Origin: Acidobacteriota bacterium
GTDB taxonomy: Bacteria; Acidobacteriota; Blastocatellia; HR10; JACQTD01
NCBI GenBank assembly: GCA_016210985.1
Contig: JACQTD010000235.1
Span: 1-34,869, forward strand
Direction of reading: 5' to 3'
DNA length: 34,869 nucleotides
Notes under the pieces: generated by a model
Databases searched by the model: none
Seen by the model: the letters and a program-made list of their open reading frames with translations, nothing else
What the model was told of the DNA's origin: nothing
Translations under genes and position numbers: made by a program
Shown here: one piece after another, positions 1 through 9,121 of the stretch
Numbering within the stretch: position 1 is the stretch's first letter
Layout: the number at the start of each line of letters is the position of its first letter

Positions 1-387
1 CAATGGCACCACGCCCGGTTTCTCAAAATCCATGGTTTTCGAAACCCCGGCTGGATAGGTCCCCAGATTGAACGGGCTGGCACCGCCTGCTGGAGAATAA
101 ACGTTGTGCCGGACCTTGTCGCTGTTGGGAAAATCGACCATGGTTCCCTTCAGGATCGGGAGGACGTGCGGGATGAATGTCTGATCTACCTGATCCATGA
201 CCGCATGCTTCTTCGTTCCGGGTAGATTCTTCCCAGGCGCTTCGACGTACACGACTACATCCGCGGAGTTCCTGGCGCCGGCCACTTTGACATTACCCGT
301 GATCGTGCCTGCTCCTTGCGCGTACTCCACCGGAACCATGAAAACGGCCATAATCATGAGGGCGAATAGGAATCCTTGTGTTCTCAT
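1..387 (-). CDS. Cupredoxin-like secreted protein, C-terminus cut by window edge
   Basis: Not in a named family I can fix. The reading frame starts at an ATG at 387 preceded by GGAGAGAAGAATT, a good ribosome binding site, and is open to base 1, so the 3' end is missing. The first ~24 residues are a Sec signal peptide (hydrophobic FLFALMIMAVFMV). After it comes a short beta-rich segment (TITGNVKVAGARNSADVVVYVE), then FPNSDKVRHNVYSPAGG, which resembles the copper-ligand His region of plastocyanin-like proteins annotated as cupredoxin or methylamine-utilisation-like. The second copper His and Met would lie beyond the edge and cannot be checked. It starts 24 bases after the monohaem cytochrome gene and is probably the last gene seen of the mtrA-mtrB operon. 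A periplasmic electron-carrier role is inference. Confidence 0.72.
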   Translation of the reverse strand, partial: MRTQGFLFALMIMAVFMVPVEYAQGAGTITGNVKVAGARNSADVVVYVEAPGKNLPGTKKHAVMDQVDQTFIPHVLPILKGTMVDFPNSDKVRHNVYSPAGGASPFNLGTYPAGVSKTMDFEKPGVVPL

Positions 388-411
388 AATTCTTCTCTCC
401 GTGTTTGATCT

Positions 412-894
412 TCAGCCAGGCGGACGCCGGGCCGGCACCCCCCCAAGCGGCGCGGGCCCGCGCGTCGCAGCCGGGGCGAGCGTTCGGATGAATGCGACTA
501 AGGCACGTATTTGCTCTTCCTCCAAGGTGTTGCCCCACGGAGGGCAGAGCAGTGAGCTTCCTGCAGGACCGGAGCCCTCCCCTATCCATCGAAATAGCTC
601 GGCATCCGTTCGCGGGCGCAGGTGAGATTCATGGCTGAGATCCGTGGGCTTGGGGTTGAGACTGGTGGCGAAGAACCTGCCATCCCCCTTGCCGGCTGGC
701 CCGTGGCACGGACTGCAGTAACGGAGGAAAAGTTCTTGACCTCTGGCCACAGCCCTGGCGGCTTGCCGTTTCTCCCTCCCTCGCTCTTGAGCGCCCGCGC
801 TGAACGAAGCCGACAAGATAACAAGAACGGAAGCCATCGCGGCCCCCGCGGACGATATGAAACCGCCGCCTTTCTCACGGCGATTCGGTGTCAT
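412..894 (-). CDS. Monohaem class I cytochrome c with Cys in place of the usual Met ligand
   Basis: A 160-residue periplasmic cytochrome c. It has a hydrophobic signal segment (about residues 15-35, ending FSAGAQ) and one haem motif, CSPCH, in the context GQELFLRYCSPCHGPAGKGDG, typical of cytochrome c class I (CccA/cbb3-III type). The C-terminal helix EEEQIRALVAFIRTL is also typical. Related proteins normally read LMPPWG before this helix, where Met is the sixth haem ligand; here the sequence is LLCPPWGNTL, so the position is Cys. The ATG overlaps the stop of the octahaem gene (ATGA), so translation is probably coupled, and AGGAAGGTG lies upstream. The Pro/Arg-rich tail is short. It most likely passes electrons between the octahaem protein and other periplasmic carriers. 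Confidence 0.9.
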   Translation of the reverse strand: MTPNRREKGGGFISSAGAAMASVLVILSASFSAGAQERGREKRQAARAVARGQELFLRYCSPCHGPAGKGDGRFFATSLNPKPTDLSHESHLRPRTDAELFRWIGEGSGPAGSSLLCPPWGNTLEEEQIRALVAFIRTLAPAATRGPAPLGGVPARRPPG

Positions 895-2891
895 GGCGCT
901 TCACCTTCCTGGGCCTTTAGGGTCATCAAGAACCTCGTCAGCGCAGTCGCGTCGGCGTCGCTCAGTCCGTAATTGGGCATCACCATATGTCGATCGAACG
1001 TTTGCGGCCGCTTGAGCAGGGCGAAGATATATCCCGGCTGCAATCGATCGCCCACTGCCGTCAGTTCAGGTCCAACCGCCCCGCCCTCCATGCCGATTTG
1101 ATGGCACGCGAAACAGCCCTTCCGTTCATATATCGATCTCCCAACGTCGACCTGGCTTTCAGCAGCGGCCGGGCCCTCCGCAAACCCTCTGGGAATCTTG
1201 TCCGTCACGAGTTCCCGGAAAACGTAATCGGCCAGGGTTTGAACCTCTGGGTCTGAAAGTCCCAGCGCGGGCATTCCCTCCCACGAAGGGTCCGAGATAT
1301 ACAGCCGCGGCATCTGCTGCAGCAACGGCCGGATGATGTCCGGCGATTTAACGAATTTCTCAAACCACGCCCGGTTCAATTTGCTGCCTTCCCAAGAGAG
1401 ATCCGGTGCGAACCTGCCCCCGACGCCTCGGATGCTGTGGCAGGTCGTGCATTTCAATTCCCCCAGCAACCGGGAGAATTCACCCGCGGATTGCAACGCT
1501 GGTTCTTTCGCAACCATGAGATCCGAAGGGACCCGGTCATCGGTCAGGCTTAACAACAGTGTCCTCAAGGCTGTGGCCTCCGACACGGATAGCCCGGGAT
1601 CCGGCATCCGCAAATTTCGATAGCGGGTCTGGAAGAAACGCGGGTCGGTCAGCTTCTTTTTGATCCAGGCCTCGCGGTCGAATTCCAGATTTCCGAAGTT
1701 GAAATGCTTGAGGGGCTTCACGCCCAGATCGGTGAGCGCGGGGCCAATCTTGAGGTCCTTCTCGTGATTCTTGATCGTGTGGCATCCCGCGCAACCATAG
1801 TAGGTAACAAGCTGCTTCCCGTTTTGCAGAGAGCGGAGCGTGGGAAACGAAGCGGCTTGACGCTTGGCGCTTTGCTCGATTCTCTCCGCGGCTTGAAGCT
1901 CCTCGTTGAAATGTTCATCCGTTGTGAGGTAGTAAACCAGCGTTTTTATATCTTCGTCCGACAGTCTGAATTGCGGCATCAAACCAGCGGAATAATAGCG
2001 GCGAGGGTCCTTCAGCCACCCATAGAGCCAGTCCCGATTCACTTTTCCGGCCACGCGATTGAGGTCAGGCCCGGCTTCAAACGCGCCGACCACGCCCGCC
2101 ACGTTGTGACACGCCGAGCAACGGGCCTGGCCCCAAATCGCTTTACCCCGGTCGAAGGCTCGATCGGCATTCATGGATTCTTCATCCGAGAGTTGGTCCT
2201 GGGGGTTCGAGAGAAAAGGCTCCCAAGCGACCGCGGGCCCCTTCTCTTCACGGAGGCTGAGCAAATAATCGGCGATGGCGAATGCTTCAGGATCCGAGAG
2301 CAGAAAGTTCGGCATGGTGGCGTTGGCCAGCCAAACCCGGGGATTCTTCAACCATCGAACAATCCAATCGCGGTCCGTTTTCAGGCCGATGTTCGTGAGA
2401 TCTGGTCCGGGCTTCCGCTCCTCTTCCAAATCAGCCGCGACGTGACAGCCGAAGCACAGCCGGGAGCGGAATAGCCGGGCGCCCTGCGCGAGAAGCGGTG
2501 CGCCGGGCAGATCTCTTGCCTCCCGGTGGCACTTGAAACAGGCGGATTGAGCCGCGTCGAACGCCAGAAAGGGCCGGGTTACCTCCTCGGGGTCGTCCAA
2601 ACCTATAAACGGCTTGATCTCAGCGCGAATTTGCCCGTGCGCCGATCCCCTTCGGGTCGCTTTCGCGTCGCCATGGTGACAGGCGGCGCAGCTGAACCGG
2701 TCGGGAGGATGGTTGACCAGATACTTTTCTGGATGAGTCTTCCTTGCATCAGGGTGACAACTACGGCATTGCTCGACGCTCGCGGTCTGCGCCGCCGCGC
2801 CAGGGCCCGGCCGGGCTTTGTCCGCATAGCTCAGTGTGCCGAGCGCGCAGCCGGCGATCAGTACGACGCCTTGCACTGTTCTCCCCCTCAT
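891..2891 (-). CDS. Octahaem periplasmic cytochrome c with five tandem class I-like domains
   Basis: A 666-residue exported protein with eight CxxCH motifs: CRSCH, CAACH, CFKCH, CFGCH, CSACH, CAGCH, CTTCH and CFACH. The first three sit in an N-terminal multihaem segment; each of the last five begins a class I-like unit. The units repeat a pattern: CxxCH, then GPDL, then an R/D-W segment (DRDWIVRWLKNPR), then a candidate axial Met in MPNF, MPQF, MPDP, MPRL/MPAL or MPNY, then a helix ending in LL or YL. The N-terminal 3+1 haem arrangement, including LPGAP between haems 3 and 4, recurs in the cytochrome encoded at 23650-24861, so the two are paralogues. The gene overlaps mtrB by ATGA upstream and the monohaem gene downstream. 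It has a signal peptide (VVLIAGCALGTLSYA). A periplasmic electron relay coupled to MtrAB is the natural reading. Confidence 0.9.
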   Translation of the reverse strand: MRGRTVQGVVLIAGCALGTLSYADKARPGPGAAAQTASVEQCRSCHPDARKTHPEKYLVNHPPDRFSCAACHHGDAKATRRGSAHGQIRAEIKPFIGLDDPEEVTRPFLAFDAAQSACFKCHREARDLPGAPLLAQGARLFRSRLCFGCHVAADLEEERKPGPDLTNIGLKTDRDWIVRWLKNPRVWLANATMPNFLLSDPEAFAIADYLLSLREEKGPAVAWEPFLSNPQDQLSDEESMNADRAFDRGKAIWGQARCSACHNVAGVVGAFEAGPDLNRVAGKVNRDWLYGWLKDPRRYYSAGLMPQFRLSDEDIKTLVYYLTTDEHFNEELQAAERIEQSAKRQAASFPTLRSLQNGKQLVTYYGCAGCHTIKNHEKDLKIGPALTDLGVKPLKHFNFGNLEFDREAWIKKKLTDPRFFQTRYRNLRMPDPGLSVSEATALRTLLLSLTDDRVPSDLMVAKEPALQSAGEFSRLLGELKCTTCHSIRGVGGRFAPDLSWEGSKLNRAWFEKFVKSPDIIRPLLQQMPRLYISDPSWEGMPALGLSDPEVQTLADYVFRELVTDKIPRGFAEGPAAAESQVDVGRSIYERKGCFACHQIGMEGGAVGPELTAVGDRLQPGYIFALLKRPQTFDRHMVMPNYGLSDADATALTRFLMTLKAQEGEAP

Positions 2892-5050
2892 CTGGCTTCT
2901 TTCCAGCCCAATCCGAAAAAGAGCGCATGCGCCGCGCCGTTATCCGGCTCGTTAAACCGGTCGCGGTATCTGGCGAATCCATATTTGAGGTAGACCACGC
3001 GACCTGGATGGAATTCGTATTCGAGACCGAAATCGAGTTGGGGCAGATAACTGATATTCAGCGCCGAGAAGCCCCCAATCTCCGGTAATCGAGTGGAATC
3101 GAACTGCGAGCGGCCGGCGGTGAGGGAAAAATCATACGTGGATCGGATTCTCGAAGTGAGACCAACGCCGGCATTCACAGAGATCGACTGGGCCGTCTCG
3201 AGGTAGGGGACATGGCGATCCACTATGGGTTCTATACCCTGATTGAGTACCGGCAAGACCCCCGCCACCGTTCCGAAGACCAGATCGGCGTTTACCCGGT
3301 TATCGAAATAGGCGTAGCTGCCGCTCAGCGTGAGTCGTTCTTCCCAGGGCGCGTAGGACACGTTGGTGAGGAATTGATGACCGCGCGAAGCCCAGCTCAC
3401 GGTCGGGTTCGAACTGCTGGAAAGCCGGTACAACCCGTACATCGAGAAACTGGCGCGGGGCGTCCAGGTCGCATCAGCCGAGATTTCCTGCCCCTGCTCG
3501 GGAAGGCTCGTCTGATGCTGGTAAGGGAACTCCGAAAGCTTTCTGTTCGGCGGGACGCCGAAACCCGGCGCGAAGCTTCCCTGTTTTCCGAATCTGACTA
3601 GCGGGTTGTCGGAATCTTCACGCTTGTACTTAAGGCTGGCGCGCACATTCCGGGTCAGATTACGAGCCAGCCAAAGCTTGAAGGCATTCGTTCGCGTGTC
3701 ATGGTCGCGGCGGAGGAAATCCTCAAAGAGCGAGGTCCGATCGAAGGGATATCCTGTTCGGCGGATCTCCTTCCACTCGTACTCGGCTCTCAGGTTGGTC
3801 CCCCGCCAGAAGTGATACGACGCCTCGAGACCCGCGGACTGGTTCGTTCGATCAATACCGTTCTGGATACTGTAGTCATTCCTGAGCCAATCGTATTTCC
3901 CGACCAGCGTCAGCCCCCGGGACGGCACCACCGTGATCCTCAGATTCGCCCGGTTCAGCTCGGCCCCCTCGGCCGTCAGGTCATTGCGGCTGGTGGTATT
4001 TGAATAACTGGCCTGCACCCCCGCCCGCGGCCAGTCGTGCTTCATTCTCACCTGGTGCGCTGTCTTGCGGGTGTTCGGCACGACCGCGAAAGGCAGAATA
4101 CCGGTCAGTTCAATGGCCTGGCCGTAGTCGAACGTAGGCGGCGCTGCTTTCTCCACAAAATCGACGTGGCGAAAAGTGTATAAGAGCATTGACCGGCCAA
4201 ACTTCAACTCAGGCGTAAGCTTGAATTCATCGGTGTAACGGTCGAAAAATCTCGTGCTCGAGCCGACATGACAATTCGCGCAGTGGGTGATCGTCGTCAC
4301 TTGCTGGTGCCCCTGCTTGGCGACCCGGTTGTATTCGGCGATGAGCTTGAGGCGAGAGAAAAATGGGGCCTGGACTGTCAGGCGGTTCTTCAACGCTGAA
4401 TTGAAATTGACATAAGGCCGGCCAGGATCGGCATTGGAGCTTCTGAGTGCGCCCACATTTCCACCGAGAATCGGCTGGCCGAAAAGTTCGCTGCCAAAAC
4501 TGAGATTCCCAAGCCCGTCGTGATCGGTGCGATGCAGCAGGCGGTCGTAGGAGGTTTGGCTGCGGACCATGCGGCGGAGGTCAACGACGAATGAGTGGTT
4601 CTGCGCGTCGCGTCCCCGGCGGGCGGCCTGGAACGCGAAGGCGTTCCTTGCATGCTCGGGGCTGGCCACGCGCAACGACCACTCGGGGCCTGAGCTCAGC
4701 AGGTTGTACTCTCCGATCCGGGTCGGACTGCCGGACACGCTGACGCCCCGAATCATCGGCGTGAACTGGAACTGAATCTTGAAGGGACCCTCCTCTTCGA
4801 TGATGGGCAGTTTCGGTCGCACCTTCGGCTCCTGTTCGTTCCTTCGGTTGTTCGCATTTTCGGCCCCCTCGGATTGAGCCTCGGCCCCCCCGGACTGAGC
4901 AAAGGACCGGTTTGCCCAACTCCACACCAGGGTAAGCCCGCAGAGCACGGTGGCGGCGAGCTTGATGATCTTGACGGACCACAGGCCGCGGGCCATGGGC
5001 CCCTGACCGCGGGCTTGCTCGATCGACCGTGCTCCTCTCTTCCCCCTCAT
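2888..5050 (-). CDS. mtrB: MtrB/PioB-type outer-membrane porin of a porin-cytochrome conduit (first copy)
   Basis: A 720-residue protein with the pattern of a large beta-barrel: alternating hydrophobic and aromatic strands with RN/YN turns, ending FFGLGWKEAR. It directly follows a decahaem MtrA, the usual pairing of the MtrB/PioB decahaem-associated porins, which sheath MtrA across the outer membrane. The N-terminus has a long basic n-region, then a hydrophobic stretch (IIKLAATVLCGLTLVWSW) and likely cleavage after RSFA. The start at 5050 overlaps the mtrA stop (ATGA) and has GGGAGG eight bases upstream; an alternative start is at 4996. About residue 257 there is a haem motif, CANCH, in TITHCANCHVGSSTRF. 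The second porin has the same motif at the matching place. The N-terminal CxxC of Shewanella MtrB is not apparent. Confidence 0.93.
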   Translation of the reverse strand: MRGKRGARSIEQARGQGPMARGLWSVKIIKLAATVLCGLTLVWSWANRSFAQSGGAEAQSEGAENANNRRNEQEPKVRPKLPIIEEEGPFKIQFQFTPMIRGVSVSGSPTRIGEYNLLSSGPEWSLRVASPEHARNAFAFQAARRGRDAQNHSFVVDLRRMVRSQTSYDRLLHRTDHDGLGNLSFGSELFGQPILGGNVGALRSSNADPGRPYVNFNSALKNRLTVQAPFFSRLKLIAEYNRVAKQGHQQVTTITHCANCHVGSSTRFFDRYTDEFKLTPELKFGRSMLLYTFRHVDFVEKAAPPTFDYGQAIELTGILPFAVVPNTRKTAHQVRMKHDWPRAGVQASYSNTTSRNDLTAEGAELNRANLRITVVPSRGLTLVGKYDWLRNDYSIQNGIDRTNQSAGLEASYHFWRGTNLRAEYEWKEIRRTGYPFDRTSLFEDFLRRDHDTRTNAFKLWLARNLTRNVRASLKYKREDSDNPLVRFGKQGSFAPGFGVPPNRKLSEFPYQHQTSLPEQGQEISADATWTPRASFSMYGLYRLSSSSNPTVSWASRGHQFLTNVSYAPWEERLTLSGSYAYFDNRVNADLVFGTVAGVLPVLNQGIEPIVDRHVPYLETAQSISVNAGVGLTSRIRSTYDFSLTAGRSQFDSTRLPEIGGFSALNISYLPQLDFGLEYEFHPGRVVYLKYGFARYRDRFNEPDNGAAHALFFGLGWKEAR

Positions 5051-6000
5051 CGGGTCAGCCTCCCACGACCGCTATTGGAGGGCAGGTCTGATCCATGTAT
5101 TTGCTGGTGACATTGCGTGCAGCGCGTCAGGAATGCCTGCCGTTTCTCCGGGACGTCTACCGCGTCGAGCAGCGGCGGCAGTTGCTGGCGCACATGCGCG
5201 GCATGACATTGCAGGCACAGGAAAGGCTGGTTTTGCACGAGCAGGTAATTCGCCACCGTCCCGTGCGGGTTGTGGCAGATCGTGCAGCTTTCCGTCACCG
5301 GAGGGTGCTCGTAGATGAACGGTCCTTCTTTCTCCGCGTGACAGCGGAAGCAGAGCTGACTGACCGACTCGGCCCTGAGCATGGGTCGGGTCGTCGACCC
5401 ATGCTGATTATGGCAATCGGTGCACTTGATGCGGCCCTCGCGGACGGGATGATGAGAGGGCATGGTCATTTGCGCTCGTTTTTCGCGATGACAGGAAAAA
5501 CAGAGATTGGGCTCGGTCTCTTTCAGCAGATTCTTCGCCTCGCCCCGATGCGGGTTGTGGCAATCAAAGCAGAAGACGCTGTTCATCGGATGGGCGCTGC
5601 CCTTCCACTCCGGCGTCGGTTCGCCGCGATGGCAGTTGAGGCAGATCCCCACCCGCGCGGCTTTCTCGGTATTTGACAGCCGGGTGTAATAGACGATCCT
5701 TCGGCGATCCCTCGTCTCGGCATGCTGGCTTCCGGGTCCGTGGCATATTTCACAGTCCTTCGCTTCTCCCGCGCGTTCGAAGCCAGCGAGCTTCGAGTGC
5801 ACCGTCTTTTGAAACGGGCGGATCATCTCCTGGTGGCACTTGGCGCAGGTCTCGACGCCTACATAGCTCGCCTCCGGCAAGATCCCGGACACGGAGACTC
5901 CCGGCCCGCGCTCCTGACCCAGTGCCCACCATGCGACTGCCAGGATGCCGGCGGTGGCCAACATTGCAAGTTTGAGGGTTGTTGGTCTGCGTTGTTTCAT
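5047..6000 (-). CDS. mtrA: MtrA/DmsE/PioA-type decahaem cytochrome c (first copy)
   Basis: A 317-residue periplasmic cytochrome with ten CxxCH motifs in order: CAKCH, CEICH, CLNCH, CFDCH, CFSCH, CTDCH, CFRCH, CTICH, CLQCH, CTQCH. The spacing, the segments KCTDCHNQHGS and SCTICHNPHG, and the length match the MtrA/DmsE family, which threads ten haems through the MtrB barrel. An N-terminal signal (LAMLATAGILAVAWWALG) is clear. The C-terminus, HGSDLPSNSGRGRLTR, closely matches the second copy's end. The stop overlaps the mtrB start, and the gene opens the operon mtrA-mtrB-octahaem-monohaem-cupredoxin. It moves electrons between periplasm and cell surface. Confidence 0.96.
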   Translation of the reverse strand: MKQRRPTTLKLAMLATAGILAVAWWALGQERGPGVSVSGILPEASYVGVETCAKCHQEMIRPFQKTVHSKLAGFERAGEAKDCEICHGPGSQHAETRDRRRIVYYTRLSNTEKAARVGICLNCHRGEPTPEWKGSAHPMNSVFCFDCHNPHRGEAKNLLKETEPNLCFSCHREKRAQMTMPSHHPVREGRIKCTDCHNQHGSTTRPMLRAESVSQLCFRCHAEKEGPFIYEHPPVTESCTICHNPHGTVANYLLVQNQPFLCLQCHAAHVRQQLPPLLDAVDVPEKRQAFLTRCTQCHQQIHGSDLPSNSGRGRLTR

Positions 6001-6111
6001 ATCACTGGCCTTTCGCCAGCCCCTTCCCGTCTCCGGCCTCCAGCCATTCCTCGCTTATGGCTATCTGCGCCTTCGCCCTGCGGGCCGGCGGTCATACGGG
6101 GATACTGCTAT

Positions 6112-7854
6112 TTATTTATCAATCCGCGAAAGCAATGGCAGTCCCTTCTGCCGAATCACCCGAAGCGCATCCTCCGGGACCCCCTGTTCACGGAAGTTTT
6201 CCAGGACCGATTGAAAGTGTTCTATCCTTCCCAGTCGGTTCAGACGGGCGGTGTCCCGCGTGTCGGCCAGACCATAGGCCTCGGCCAGAGCAGCGAACGC
6301 GTCAGATGTCAACGCGCCATCGGCGGAGATGCGCACGGTGATCTTCGGAATGTAAGCGTCGGGATCGGAACCACCCAAAAAGTATGGACCGGTGATAATG
6401 TCGTTGATCGGAAAGAGGTACTTCGCCGAAATCGTGACGTCCAACGGAAAACTCACGTTCGCGGGAAGCTTCAGCGTGGTATCCACGCTGACCGGAAGCT
6501 CAGGCATGAGACCGTTATCATGGTCTATCCCCTCGATCTCAAACAGCGTGGCCACCGTCCCATCCTTCTTGACAATACCTTTATCGAATCGGGCAAATTC
6601 CATTTCCGGAATGGCATTCACCCCAAGCGCATCGGTGGCTGATAGGAACAGGGCCAGTGCTGACGACCCGAGGGGACAGCCGTTCGGGACCCGGTGCCCG
6701 GCCCCTATGTTGATAACCACAGCCCGAAGGTCTAGCTCAGAGCCCCTTCGCACCGCGCGGCTGACCTCCAGGCGAATAGCAGCCCCTGTCCCGATCTTGC
6801 CAACGGCCCGTCTGGGTCCCGGCCAGATGTGTTGGTGAATCTTTCTTTCGGGGCCGAAAAAGGCCGCCTTCCCATCAACTCTTGCCATGTGACAGTCCTG
6901 GCATTCCCTTTCGGCAAACGGGTTCTGGTAGGTCCTGGGGATCCTCGGATCTCGCGGATTCGTGGTTCTCAAGTTGTCAAACACCGTGCCAATCCGAAAC
7001 CAATGTTCGTTATCCGGAGGCTTCTTCAGCGTGCTCGTAGTGGGATCGTACCAGGAGGGGTCTCGCATCTCACGGATAGCTTGAAGGGTTTCGGTCTTGG
7101 TCAGGAACTCGAGCAACTGCCCGGACACGATATTTCGCGTGCCGGCGTTGGGGAAATTATACTGATGGCAGCTCCGGCAGAAGGTCGCCTCCGTCATCGG
7201 TTGCGAGAACTCGGAACCGTGAAAAAGACTGGTGGAGTCCTGATATGGCCCATACTTTACGTAATCCTTTCCGGTGGGCCAGCCAACGAAGCTCTGGCCC
7301 ATCATTTGGCCCTTGATCAGATTGAAATAGTCTATGCCTTCAACCTGTGAGAGAATGAACTTCGGCCAAGGCGCGTTCAGTCGAAACCGTTGGTTCAGCT
7401 CAGTGATACTCGCCGGTGTAGCGCTGTGGCACATGTCGCAAGTGATGCCAGGCACATCGGCGCTGTTCAAATGGGTGATCGGATCGATCCGGCCCGCGAG
7501 GATCTCATCGAACGCCTTGGAGGCCCACGCTTCGCCCAGGACCATCGCGGCTGGACTGTGGCAGTTGGCGCAGAAGGCTGTCACGCCCACGGAGGCGTTC
7601 CCCATCTGCTGGATCTGCCTGGCGGCCAACTGCATTCCTTCCGTCCTCATCGCATGAGCATGAACGCTGTCCTTCCACTGCTCGTAATGCTCCGGATGAC
7701 ATGCTTTGCAGAACTGCTCCGTGATGAACACGCGCTCGAGTTCCACTCTCGCGGTTGGTGGCTCCGCCCGGCTGATCGTCCTCGAGTCGTCGGAGAAGAC
7801 GATCACCGCCGTGATGAGGAAGAGCAGCCCTGCGATCCTCTTTGCCCTCATCAT
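6112..7854 (-). CDS. Pentahaem c554/c'-like multihaem cytochrome with C-terminal beta domain
   Basis: About 580 residues. It has a signal peptide (IAGLLFLITAVIVF) and five CxxCH motifs: CKACH, CANCH, CDMCH, CRSCH and CQDCH. The opening FCKACHPEHYEQWKDSVHAHA is typical of cytochrome c554-like multihaem proteins (CxxCH-x-E-x-x-x-W-x-x-S-x-H-x-x-A). The last two fifths has no haem motif and contains VVINIGAGHRVPNGCPLG, a beta domain often attached to such cytochromes. I chose the tandem ATG at 7854/7851. The frame is open to 7950, but that start would run into the upstream propeller gene and add a non-signal extension. A stretch of 111 bases separates it from mtrA. The substrate is unknown; c554-type folds occur in both enzymes and carriers. 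Confidence 0.88.
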   Translation of the reverse strand: MMRAKRIAGLLFLITAVIVFSDDSRTISRAEPPTARVELERVFITEQFCKACHPEHYEQWKDSVHAHAMRTEGMQLAARQIQQMGNASVGVTAFCANCHSPAAMVLGEAWASKAFDEILAGRIDPITHLNSADVPGITCDMCHSATPASITELNQRFRLNAPWPKFILSQVEGIDYFNLIKGQMMGQSFVGWPTGKDYVKYGPYQDSTSLFHGSEFSQPMTEATFCRSCHQYNFPNAGTRNIVSGQLLEFLTKTETLQAIREMRDPSWYDPTTSTLKKPPDNEHWFRIGTVFDNLRTTNPRDPRIPRTYQNPFAERECQDCHMARVDGKAAFFGPERKIHQHIWPGPRRAVGKIGTGAAIRLEVSRAVRRGSELDLRAVVINIGAGHRVPNGCPLGSSALALFLSATDALGVNAIPEMEFARFDKGIVKKDGTVATLFEIEGIDHDNGLMPELPVSVDTTLKLPANVSFPLDVTISAKYLFPINDIITGPYFLGGSDPDAYIPKITVRISADGALTSDAFAALAEAYGLADTRDTARLNRLGRIEHFQSVLENFREQGVPEDALRVIRQKGLPLLSRIDK

Positions 7855-7919
7855 AATCTGGGCTGGTCCCCTTGCGTCCGTGCGAAGAGTTTGCCGCGGT
7901 TCCTTCAGGCATTGGAAGG

Positions 7920-9011
7920 CTAGGGAGTTCCACCCGGCGGTGCTGCCCAAATGCAGATGCCGGTGGGTTCCATCCCCACGGCGATGCGGCTCACCTCCTG
8001 GTCCGTAGTGGTATCGATAACGGACACGTCGTCACTGACCATGTTGGTCACATACACAAACTTCCCATCCTTGCTGACCACCACACCATGAGGCGCCACG
8101 CCTGCTTTGATCGCCATCGTAACCCTGGACGTTCGGAGATTGATCTTGTAGAGCACTTCACCCGCCGGTCGATCAAGGTCGTATCCTTGATCAGCAAGAT
8201 ATACAAACCTCGAATCCGGCGTCGGATACAATTGGGCGGGTCCTCTCGCGTCCGCGGGAAGCGTTACATAGACCACAACATTGTGATCAACGTGGTATAT
8301 GGCAAGCTGTTTGGTGTCATAAAGCGATGCGAATGCGTACAGTCCGTCCGGCGTCACACCCGTTTCAACGGCCTGGCCTTTCAACGGGATTTCCGCCAAG
8401 GTATCGTTCCTCAAATCAAGGATGCCAAGAGCTTTTCCTTCGAGGAGTGCGACGTAGGCCGCTAATCCATCCGGGGCCATTCGCAGGCCATGAGGCTCGC
8501 ATCCTTCCCGTGTCTTGATCTCCTTGACGACCTCATACGAGCGGGCGTCTATTTTGTATATGATGCTGGGCTCTTGCGCCGTCACATAAGCAAATGCACC
8601 GTCGGCGGTGACAACGACATGAGCCAGTCGAAGGCCGGCACCGAGGGCGATACGCTTTAGGATGCGATCGGTGGTGGGATCAATCACGATGACCTCGTCG
8701 GGATCCTGCTCCTGACCCGGTGACCCGTGTGGGTGCGTCGCCACATTGGCCGTCAGCCACACCGTTCCACCATCCGGAGCTGCCTGGATGTCATGCGGAG
8801 CGAAGGAAACGGCTCGTCCCGCGCGTTCGACTGACAGGTCAACCTCCTTCGTGACCGTTCGTTCACCAGCATCCAAGACCACAATCTTTCCGCCACCCTC
8901 AACGGCAACGTATATTTTTTCATTCGCTAGCGGGGCACTTGAAATTCGGTGCCCCAGACCAGCCACGAGCATACCGAGAGCGACGACAACAAATGTACTC
9001 CGTCTATTCAT
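7920..9011 (-). CDS. YVTN/YncE-type beta-propeller protein, exported
   Basis: A 363-residue protein built of repeats of the form FVYVTNMVSDDVSVIDTTTDQ, the hallmark of the YVTN/YncE seven-bladed beta-propeller family. Further copies include KIYVAVEGGGKIVVLDAGE, EVIVIDPTTDRILKRIALG and AAYVALLEGKALGILDLRN. A signal peptide starts at the chosen ATG (MNRRSTFVVVALGMLVAG), preceded by GGGGATGGATCC. The upstream extension to 9077 has no signal character. It carries no haem motif. In cytochrome clusters such propellers usually serve as periplasmic or surface scaffolds or as catalytic folds; which applies here cannot be told. It lies between the c554-like and the EB_dh-like genes, probably in one transcript. 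Confidence 0.88.
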   Translation of the reverse strand: MNRRSTFVVVALGMLVAGLGHRISSAPLANEKIYVAVEGGGKIVVLDAGERTVTKEVDLSVERAGRAVSFAPHDIQAAPDGGTVWLTANVATHPHGSPGQEQDPDEVIVIDPTTDRILKRIALGAGLRLAHVVVTADGAFAYVTAQEPSIIYKIDARSYEVVKEIKTREGCEPHGLRMAPDGLAAYVALLEGKALGILDLRNDTLAEIPLKGQAVETGVTPDGLYAFASLYDTKQLAIYHVDHNVVVYVTLPADARGPAQLYPTPDSRFVYLADQGYDLDRPAGEVLYKINLRTSRVTMAIKAGVAPHGVVVSKDGKFVYVTNMVSDDVSVIDTTTDQEVSRIAVGMEPTGICIWAAPPGGTP

Positions 9012-9121
9012 GGATCCATCCCCAATACCATGTGGCGATTCAAGACTACGGATAAGAGGAATCCGGGTCGCCTGCACTCGCTTGCCATGGATTGCACGCC
9101 TGCGCTTGTGCCCGGCGGTTC

